Source: Smittium mucronatum (taxonomy: Eukaryota; Kickxellomycota; Harpellomycetes; Harpellales; Legeriomycetaceae). From it: a stretch of DNA of 11,517 nt. The notes under the pieces are model-generated. The model saw nothing but the letters and a program-made list of their open reading frames with translations. It was not told the origin of the DNA and made no database searches. Within the stretch, counting starts at the first letter, position 1. Each line of letters begins with the position of its first letter. A program made the position numbers and the translations under genes. Location: NCBI GenBank assembly GCA_001953115.1, contig LSSL01006512.1, forward strand, positions 1 through 11,517. Direction: 5' to 3'. Positions 1 through 6,381 of this stretch are shown one piece after another.

Positions 1-446
1 GGGTTAGTTGAATTCAAGATTTGAGATTGTTGTTGCTGAGAATCTAAAAAAGCAAATGTTTAAAGATTTATTGAAGTTTTTTAGAATAAAGATGTAAAGG
101 GCAAAACCCCCATAAGTGGAGAGCATGAGGGTGGGTATGAAGGGGGGGGTGGTGTTAATGGGGAGGAGCATTGCAAAATAAAATTGAAACGAAATAAATT
201 CTTGAAAATGATATATATCAGGAGGTTACCAAAGAACAAAGTAGACTGGTTAAGAGAGACGCGAGGAGTTTGTCTGACGAAATCCAACTGGCGGGATTTG
301 TACTGTATACTGTACAGACCGTCACGAGCCAGGTTGGTTATAGAGGCAGAGGGGACACTAATTATACCAGCAGCAAGTTCAAGAGTATCCAAAACATCAG
401 TTTGGAACTCATCAGGAACGGTGGTCTTTGGAGTAGAAGAAGCCAT
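1..446 (-). CDS. Partial unrecognised protein gene, two exons, truncated by the window edge
   Basis: The start is the ATG at 446-444, giving a protein that begins MASSTPKTTVPDEF. Exon 1 (446-230) encodes 72 residues plus one base. A GT-AG intron (229-44; donor GTAACC, acceptor CTTTTTTAG) would join in phase to 43-1, which continues D-S-Q-Q-Q-Q-S-Q and stays open to the edge. Exon 1 is coding-like: 52 of 71 codons after the ATG end in a pyrimidine, close to the first 51 codons of the Nudix gene (38 of 51). Reading straight through the intron gives a hydrophobic, proline-run tail ending at a stop at 81-83; this looks artefactual, since the prolines come from a C8 tract. The product has no signal peptide or membrane segment that I can see and I recognise no family. 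A Gln-rich segment starts at the junction. The gene faces away from the rest of the window. Exon 1 is fairly sure; the intron and exon 2 are inferred. Confidence 0.6.
44..229 (-). other. Predicted spliceosomal intron of the left-edge gene
   Basis: On the minus strand the segment begins GTAACC and ends GCTTTTTTAG. It is 186 bases long, more than twice the Nudix intron, and carries a C8 tract in a pyrimidine-rich stretch. Splicing is in phase (phase 1: G plus AT gives Asp) and leads into an open Gln-rich segment. Other AG acceptors lie inside it, so the 3' end is less certain than the donor. Confidence 0.45.
129..163 (+). other. G-quadruplex-type motif (C-rich on the transcribed minus-strand gene)
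   Basis: G-runs on the plus strand are at 129-131, 133-135, 142-149 (eight G) and 160-163. The first three runs already fit the G3 N1-7 pattern four times if the G8 run is split. The motif lies in the predicted intron of the left-edge gene, so in that transcript it would appear as a C-rich pyrimidine tract before the 3' splice site. Structure formation is inferred only. Confidence 0.5.
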
Positions 447-704
447 TCGCTTGGTCTTTGCAGTCAAGAAAAAATTAAAATTAAAAAAAAGAGTGGTTGA
501 GGAAAAGAGAGGTGATAGAAAACTTCAATAGTAGTATTTAGCTTATAGAGGGAAGCAAAAGAAAATTAAAAAGTAGAGCTGATATGGATCTTTTCTTTAA
601 TAAATAGTTTAAGAAACGTAATCTTAAATAATATATGGATTTCCCAAAACTCGATAGAAAAGACACCAATTAATTCATTGTTCGAATCTTTTTTCTGCTA
701 CTGT
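447..704. other. Upstream flank of the left-edge gene; no gene seen
   Basis: This stretch should contain the promoter and 5' leader of the minus-strand gene starting at 446. On the minus strand a long T-rich tract (about 469-489) lies 25-45 bases upstream of the ATG, preceded by a CT-rich stretch (about 490-520). I see no clear TATA box, tRNA or repeat. GC is roughly 30%, lower than in the blocks on either side. Confidence 0.35.
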
Positions 705-911
705 TTAGATATTCAGAAATGGAAATGGAGATTTAAAGGGGTTGAAAATCTAAAGCAGTAAAAGAGAGATGGGAATGGAAAGCGGGGGAGGGGGGGGAGT
801 GGCGCACACATTCCCGGAATCGATCCTGTGAAACCAGATGTCCCAGTTTCCATTCAACTGATCAATAACCACATAAATAATTTGCGTTTCAAGTCCTAAT
901 CCAGAGTCTAG
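705..911. other. Candidate coding block, strand unresolved
   Basis: This is one of the more GC-rich parts of the window and is open in one codon register on both strands. Plus strand: 762-896 is open to a TAA at 897-899, with a Gly/Arg-rich start and then residues reading HIPGIDPVKPDVPV. The same frame is open at 709-758, separated only by a TAA at 759-761. Minus strand: 911-810 is open and contains IDQLNGNWDIWFHRIDSGN; a 60-base intron (809-750, weak donor GTGTGC, good acceptor CTGCTTTAG after a C/T tract) would join it in phase to 749-705, ending in a TAA. RNY codons make up about 40% of the 30-codon core, but RNY is its own reverse complement, so it does not choose the strand. I recognise neither product. 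It may be an exon, or a decayed gene. Confidence 0.3.
784..797 (+). repeat. G5-A-G8 homopolymer tract
   Basis: Five G (784-788), one A, then eight G (790-797). On the minus strand it forms the C-rich part of the candidate intron 809-750; on the plus strand it would encode Gly/Arg in the candidate reading frame at 762-896. Its length is likely variable between strains and is a point where an assembly error could shift a frame. Confidence 0.7.
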
Positions 912-995
912 AGAGCCTCAAGTCCTTAACATTACTACTGCCGCTGCTATCAGTCTCCCAAAATTGCTTATTTAATAAAATGGTGTCTTTATTTA

Positions 996-1001
996 TTTAT
1001 T
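996..1001 (-). promoter_or_regulatory. Possible polyadenylation signal AATAAA
   Basis: The minus strand carries overlapping AATAAA copies in a short ATAA-type tandem around 1002-986, about 85 bases beyond the stop codon of the candidate terminal exon 1236-1087. The distance is plausible, but the motif is common in AT-rich DNA. Confidence 0.2.
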
Positions 1002-1086
1002 TACATTTTAAAAACAAGATAAAATATTGCAGTAAATATAATTACTCGGGACATTATATGACATTTAAAAAAAAAAAAAAGACTGG

Positions 1087-1236
1087 TTAAAATAGTCTTG
1101 TTTCAGATTCAGCTCCAACCAAACCAATAACTTGAATGTAGTATTCTTTCTTGTACAAATTGAGTTCACAAAAGGATTTAAATTCAGCTACTTCAATTTC
1201 TCGGTTTTTGAGTATTTGACGATGATGTGGTAACTG
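1087..1236 (-). CDS. Candidate C-terminal exon of an unrecognised multi-exon gene
   Basis: After a good 3' splice site (GCTTTTTTTAG, ending at 1237) the minus strand is open for 49 codons to a TAA at 1089-1087. The segment begins QLPHHRQILKNREIEVAEF and ends VGAESETRLF. Its coding signature is the best of the unassigned blocks: G+C is about 51% at codon position 1, 24% at position 2 and 22% at position 3 (counted by hand), the usual order for genes in AT-rich genomes. The other strand in the same register would have the reverse pattern. The upstream exon is unresolved. One phase-compatible choice is a reading frame at 1369-1319 (includes NDKGWPL), joined across an 82-base intron with donor GTAGAA (1318-1237); that frame also has low G+C (about 15%) at position 3 over 1369-1292. 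No protein family is recognised. Confidence 0.42.
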   Translation of the reverse strand, partial: QLPHHRQILKNREIEVAEFKSFCELNLYKKEYYIQVIGLVGAESETRLF

Positions 1237-1239
1237 CTA

Positions 1240-2461
1240 AAAAAAGCTCCCGTTGTCATGAGTAGTTTGTCCGACGAACTATAACCAACTAAGCACTTGA
1301 TAAACCAAAACATTCTACAAGTGGCCAGCCTTTATCATTTGAATTTATAATGAGAAGAGAAACCAAAAATCATAGAATCCTACCTCGCAAGGCAATACAA
1401 ACTAAAGGCAAATACGTATATGGAAATAGTATATTCAACGAGCACAAATGTGCTTATCACGCCTGCATTATTGTCTGAATCCCACCCAAAGTGTAGCATT
1501 TCAATGTTTGCACCTCACACACACATCCCATTCAAACTTATCTGGTACTTGAAATTAAAAACTTTTTTTTTTTGGTTAATTAAAATGGTGGGTATATGTA
1601 ACATTTTCTTACCCAAGAGATTCCTTGATGATAAATACACTTTACTTGTCTGTATTCTATTTCCTTTTTCGGATTTATTAAATTAAACACAAAAGCTGTC
1701 TGATCTTGATAGTAAACCAATAAAAACGACTTTGTGTTCTAAACTTGAGCAATACGTCAATATATTCAACCAATAGATTATATCATGGTAAACTGCCAAC
1801 AAAAGAAATGAAATCAAGCGTCTTGTTAACCAAATAGTATCGTGATATTGTAAAAAGCAAGTGATTTTGAAGAGATATTCCGACTTTTGAACTCTTTCGG
1901 AAAAGAACCCATAAAAAATAAATTATCCATACCAAACTTTTTAGTCTTTGAGTGGGATTTATCACTGTTTTATTTCAGAAAATCAAAGCGAGCCCGGAAC
2001 CTCTAAATCACTCGACTCCCTATCTCTCTCTATAACAATCTGAAACTTTTGATCTCTATTTTATTACTTGAAACCCCCCTTTATCTAAAACTTGTTAACG
2101 ATCAGCCAATTTCAATTGCTCTTTTAAGCTAAACTCGGTTTTAATTAGCTTGGGGTCTTTAGGTCTCTATTGGAAGAGGAAATGCTTTAATTTGCCAATA
2201 GATTTATACCTTTCCTTTCTAAATAAAAATATAATTGAATAAAAATAGACATTTTGCTAGTATTAATATTGCCTACAAATAACCGGAATGAGATTGCTGC
2301 TAGATGGCTGCTAATTATCGCAAATACTGTTTAGAGCAACCAAAATTACATAAACTTCCTAATACAATTTGTCTATTCTGAAATGAAATAAAATAAAATC
2401 ACTAACGATTTGATCTTGCTATCTGGTAAAAAATAAAAAAAATTCATTTGCTTTAACTGTC
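1240..2461. other. Intermediate-GC region with unresolved exon-like stretches
   Basis: I could not build one consistent gene here. Minus-strand stretches that read like protein are 1738-1613 (42 codons between a TTTAG acceptor and a GTAAGA donor), 2166-2100 with 2053-2001 (joinable across a 46-base GT-AG segment) and 1964-1831. On the plus strand 1851-2006 is open, and 1945-2031 after an ACTTTTTAG acceptor contains ENQSEPGTSKSLDS before a TGA. Several overlap on opposite strands, so not all can be real, and at about 35% GC open runs of 40 codons are expected by chance. The right end (about 2175-2461) should hold the Nudix promoter; it shows A-rich tracts but no motif I can assign. Confidence 0.3.
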
Positions 2462-3582
2462 ATGAAGTTCGATTCTATCCTATCTGTTATTAAACATTGC
2501 GCAACTATCAGCGCCCAAAACCTCAACCACACTGATCACTATGCGTTCTTAATCGATTCGGTCCTCGTTGCTTTCACCAACCCCAAGTTCATTATTGATT
2601 TACAAGACTACAAGGCAAGTTCAAGCAAACTTTTGTTTCTAGTTGATCATGTGAAAAGAAATTACACCTTCCAAGACTGGTGTGCTTCTAAAAGTGAAAG
2701 AGAAATGCATTTAGCTATCATGCTGGATGAGTTTCGAGAGAATAGTATCTGGCCTCCTCTTAAGAGTAACAATATTTTTACTTGTTTTTTTTTTTTTTGC
2801 ATTTTTACTATTTATTCTTCTTTTTTTATACAAAAGAATGGAGAAATGAACTGTATCCTATATACGGGAGCTTAACGGAAAAAGATGGGATTTTCTGTTC
2901 CTTGGAGCGAGCTTCAGCTCAAATATTTGGGTTTAGAACTTTTGGTGTTCATCTAAACGGGTATTTAAAGCTATCCCCTTCTGAAAAAACGCCTTTTCAA
3001 ACCCCCAATTCTCTCTTAGCTGACTATGGAATTGAATCTTTTACAAAACCTACTCTAAACTATCCAACAAATTTCGAAATCAAAATGTGGATTGGGAAAA
3101 GAAGCAAATCCAAGCCTCTTTACCCCTCCATGCTCGACCAAATAGTTGCCGGTGGAATATCTTCTGGTGAAACTCCCTTAAATTCTCTATTTCGGGAATG
3201 CGATGAAGAAGCTGGTATTCCTCAACATATAGTTGAGAAATCTAGTCCCTGTGGAACTGTCCAATACTGCACTAATGTCTCTAAATACGGTTTCGTTTAT
3301 CAGCCAGAGACTCAGTACGTTTACGACTTGCAAATGCCCCTTGATTTCGTTCCTGTTCCCAAGGATGGTGAAGTTGAGGATTTTTACCTCTTGTCTATGG
3401 AGCAAATATATACCCTCATGTTGGCCGGATACTTCAAACCAAACTGTGCTTTAATCATTATTGACTTTATGATCAGGTTTGGGTTTATTAGTCCTGAAAC
3501 TGAGCCCGATTACCTCCAAATCGTTGATTCTCTTCATACCACTCTCCCTTTCCCTGGTCCCCCTTCAAAAAAATCAAATTAA
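2462..3582 (+). CDS. Nudix hydrolase with N-terminal DUF4743 domain (YJR142W/Tnr3-N type), two exons
   Basis: Exons 2462-2765 and 2837-3582 join in phase (A plus AA gives Lys102) into a 349-residue protein, near the size of yeast YJR142W. The DUF4743 region covers about residues 5-140 and includes W103-R-N-E-L-Y, rebuilt across the junction, and GVHLNGY (138-144). The Nudix domain follows: WIGKRS (186-191), LDQIVAGG (201-208) and a complete Nudix box at 207-229 (G-x5-E-x7-R-E-C-D-E-E-A-G-I), with the metal-binding glutamates (E222, E225, E226) intact. Family landmarks continue to the end: DGEVEDF (278-284), FKPNC (301-305), IDFMIRFG. No signal peptide or membrane segment is apparent. Yeast and plant relatives hydrolyse oxidised (oxo-/oxy-) thiamine diphosphate; S. 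pombe Tnr3 carries this module fused to thiamine pyrophosphokinase, which is absent here. An in-frame stop lies at 2411-2413 and 2462 is the first ATG after it. The substrate is inferred by family. Confidence 0.93.
2766..2836 (+). other. Spliceosomal intron in the Nudix gene
   Basis: This is a 71-base GT-AG intron, donor GTAACA and acceptor ACAAAAG, in phase 1. Removing it restores the family-typical Lys-Trp-Arg-Asn-Glu stretch, which argues strongly for these boundaries. The intron is T-rich (14 T at 2785-2798 broken only by following GC) with a weak branch-point-like TTACTATT about 25-30 bases before the acceptor. Reading through it yields a Phe-rich tail and a stop, explaining why the gene looks like two overlapping frames. 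Confidence 0.85.
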
Positions 3583-3840
3583 CCTTGGATTTTATTCTTC
3601 AATACTCTTAATATTTCCCACTACGCCCCCCCCCCCAAAAAAATTGAATTTTTTTTCAATTTGATTATAAACATTTTTCCTAGTTCCATTAACCTTGTCC
3701 CCTCGCCCCACCACCCTCACAAATCTAAGGCCATTTGCCATTAATCTCACACTAATTTGAATCAGAAGGTCCTTTTATTATTTTGGAGTAAGCCGTAATA
3801 TAAACTTTTGGAAATTTATTATAATAAAACTTAAAATTAG
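3583..3840. other. 3' flank of the Nudix gene
   Basis: There is no gene here. The 9-mer ATTAACCTT occurs at 3578-3586 (over the stop codon), 3688-3696 and again at 3863-3871. C-rich tracts (3626-3636 and about 3698-3720) give way to AT-rich sequence. A polyadenylation site is presumably here, but no single signal stands out; ATAATAAAA near 3822 is one option. Confidence 0.4.
3626..3662 (+). terminator. C11 tract followed by an A-run and an 8-bp hairpin
   Basis: Eleven C (3626-3636), then seven A, overlapping a perfect stem: AAATTGAA (3641-3648), six-T loop, TTCAATTT (3655-3662). It sits 44-80 bases after the Nudix stop. A role in 3'-end formation is only inferred from position; the stem is AT-rich and weak. 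Confidence 0.3.
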
Positions 3841-3960
3841 AAGATTAATCTAACCCCTTTTCATTAACCTTTTCTTTACGGAAAATTAACCTCTGCTAGA
3901 AATTTAATTGGAAAAAAAAATAATAATGTGTATATTCAGTATCCCGAATTTTCTTTTTTA

Positions 3961-4140
3961 TCATCCAATCCTAATTCACCAAACCAAATCCACTAACATT
4001 AATAATAAAAATATAATTCAATCCAATTCATCGCTCTTTTATTCTTTTCCTAAACCTGAATAATCAAGTCAATACTATAATTCAAACTGTTTTTTTTTTT
4101 CAATTTCCAAACACCTTTTTTTTAAAAAAAAAATAATAAA
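3961..4140. other. G-depleted, C-containing skewed stretch
   Basis: Counting the plus strand gives 37 C and 4 G in 180 bases; the first 60 bases contain no G at all. It lies at the boundary between the genic and the AT-rich parts. Such skew can follow transcription or replication asymmetry, or reflect a degenerate C/A-rich repeat; the sequence does not decide between them. Confidence 0.6.
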
Positions 4141-6381
4141 AAAAAACATAACCTTAATTTGAAAATTAAATTTACCGGTAACACCAGCAATTAATATTTG
4201 ACAAGAAATTCACGGGGTTTTTTTTTATAGACAAGCTCATACTGCAAATATCTACGTTTAAAAAAAAACCCCCCCGTTTTTTGAAAATATAAATCAAAAA
4301 TATAAAGTCACTAAACATTCCTTCTTGAAAGAATAAAAATATGTTATTAGAAATACATTCAAATTTACGACTTTTTTTTAAAAAAATAAAATAAAAAATA
4401 GGGACAGATGGTGGAGATAAGATCATGAAAATAACAATATTCTAAAAAAAAAAAAAACACGCCAGAACTAGTTGTAATTTTCTAAATACAACTTTTTACT
4501 TTCTTGAGTCATTTTTTTATCAAAATATAAACTGAAATTTTCAGCATTTATAATTTCATAATTTAAACTACCAATAGAATTTTGTTTATTTGTTTTAATA
4601 TCGATTTAACCTTTCTTTTTATCGCTTTAAACCCAAGTACAATCTAACTTTTAGATTTTCGCCGCTTTTATTATTTAGAATTATATTGTTAAATAAGCTT
4701 CATTAGCAAATAAAGGTAAAATTATTATTCTTTTACGAATCTGTAAAACAGATTCGTTTTTTTTTTTTTTTGAACTTTTACAAAAAAAAAATTTTAAAAG
4801 ACAATAAAAAAAAAATGGGACTACAAATCTTTTCGCTAAATCTCTTATGCCACCCTATTAGATCCATACTTAATTATCACCGATTCAGGGTTAAATCCTT
4901 GCTAGTAAAAAAAAGCTTAAATTCAACGGTAATGAAAAATTTTACTCATTTTTAAATGACTATAGCACTATTTGATAAATATAACATCGCTGAAAAATAC
5001 ATATTTATATTTAAAATAAATTTAAACTTTAGTTTTTACCCATCACGTTTCTTTTTTTCTGACTATAAAAATCTAAAAATTCATAATAGAAAGTGCATTT
5101 TATAGATTTTATACTATTATTTATTACAATTCATCAAATTTAAATGATTAATATAATTTTAATTTATTATTGAATTGATTCTTTTTTTTTTTACTTTAAA
5201 ACTATTGTTTTATTTCTTTTAAAATCCCATTCCAAAAAAAAAAAAAACTCTGCTAATTTAAATTATTATATAATCAAATTTTTTTAAAAAAAATAGAATT
5301 GGTGTACTATAATATTTTATGAAATGAAATCTGAAAATTCCAAATATATATTTTTTAAAGTTTCTTTGCTTAAATGTGCCTTAAATTTAAAAATAATATT
5401 TTATAGAATTATGGAATATGATTTTTTTTTAAAAAAAAAAAATTTGAAATTTAAACGATTTTTTAATATCGAATTTCCCTATATTATTTTTTTTTTTTGG
5501 AAATTTACTATTTGGATTACACTTCATTATACCTTGTATAAATATGATAGACTATAATTTGTATTGTTAAAATTCATTCGATTTAAACACCCTTCAAAAA
5601 TTCTCATTTATATAGAAATTGGTATAAATGACTCTTTTTTCATGAAAATCCCTCATTTTAAAACATTTTTACTTTAAATATTATCTTGAAAAAATATAAC
5701 CTATGATCTTTTTTTTTTTTGAAATATTTTTTCATTATATTATATAAAGATTGTTTTTAATTATTTTTTTAAAATAATTCTAATCAAACCCACTTTTAAA
5801 TACATCTAAATCGCTCAAAAATAGTGATATAATTATGTTATTTTATATCTCTTTCGGACCTTCTATTCTAATATCCAATATCTAGGTCATTTTTTGATCT
5901 TTCGTTACTTTTGGTATTTTCTAATTTCTAATATACTATCATATTTAAATATCTGGCTACTTTATCAAAGTGTGTAACATGTATGTCATTTATGTAAATT
6001 ACTACAAATAAAAATTTAAACCCACCCAAAAGAATCACGTTTATTAGACGATTTTACATTAATTTCCAATTTAAAACATAGAAAAGGGGAAAATGAGGCA
6101 ATGAGGCTATTATATTTCAAAAAATAACAATTTTATAAAACGTAATTTTTTTAAATAATTTACATATCTAAAAAAATTCCCCTTCATTTTGCTCTTAGTA
6201 TACTTAATATTTTACAAGAAATTATTTTAACGGGATTTTTTTACGAAATAAATAAAAACGAAATAACTTTTAAATAAATTAAAATTTGGTTTTAATTTCG
6301 ATTTGAAACTAAAGAAAAATGGTTTTTTTATGAAACAGAGCTAATATAATTTCGATTAATATCAATTTTTTTTAAAAAAAA
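4116..6381. repeat. Dispersed T-tract/A-tract junctions
   Basis: Five places have at least seven T followed directly by at least seven A: 4116-4133, 4372-4386, 5279-5293, 5422-5442 and 6366-6381. Each is self-complementary. A shorter one (T7A6) lies at 10161-10173. Such rigid tracts are known to disfavour nucleosomes; here their function is unknown and chance in this composition is possible. Confidence 0.5.
4735..4771 (+). terminator. Perfect hairpin followed by a T-tract (terminator-like)
   Basis: The stem arms are ACGAATCTG (4735-4743) and CAGATTCGT (4749-4757), perfect over 9 bp (10 bp if T4744-A4748 pairs), with a 3-5 base loop. The right arm runs directly into a T-tract of about 15. The shape matches a bacterial intrinsic terminator, and the T-tract would also stop RNA polymerase III, but there is no recognisable gene upstream on this strand. 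The stem is GC-richer than its surroundings, so it is unlikely to be a composition artefact. Confidence 0.5.

Noticed and set aside
447..467. Start of the left-edge gene at 467
   Set aside because: That codon is TTG; the first ATG in frame is at 446-444 and TTG starts are rare in eukaryotes.
184..531. Plus-strand frames at 184-531 and 270-500
   Set aside because: They are antisense to the minus-strand exon 446-230, which has the codon bias of the confident genes; these frames have no recognisable domain.
814..826. T-arm-like GGATCGATTCC on the minus strand
   Set aside because: It does not fold into a cloverleaf with the flanking sequence; the similarity is local.
1420..1686. 88-codon plus-strand frame at 1420-1686
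   Set aside because: Codon-position G+C is about 33/41/41%, not coding-like, and no motif is recognisable.
1783..1965. 60-codon minus-strand frame at 1965-1783
   Set aside because: It lacks an ATG at its listed start region and overlaps two other equally open frames; kept only as part of the unresolved region.
3187..3664. Frames at 3187-3405 (minus), 3233-3454 and 3479-3664 (plus)
   Set aside because: Out-of-frame shadows of the second Nudix exon.
3578..3871. Three ATTAACCTT copies as a regulatory repeat
   Set aside because: A nine-base word recurring three times in about 300 bases of biased sequence is weak evidence; spacing is irregular.
4886..4901. tRNA T-arm-like CAGGG / CCTTG stem
   Set aside because: The loop is six bases and no matching acceptor or anticodon stem lies upstream at the right distance.
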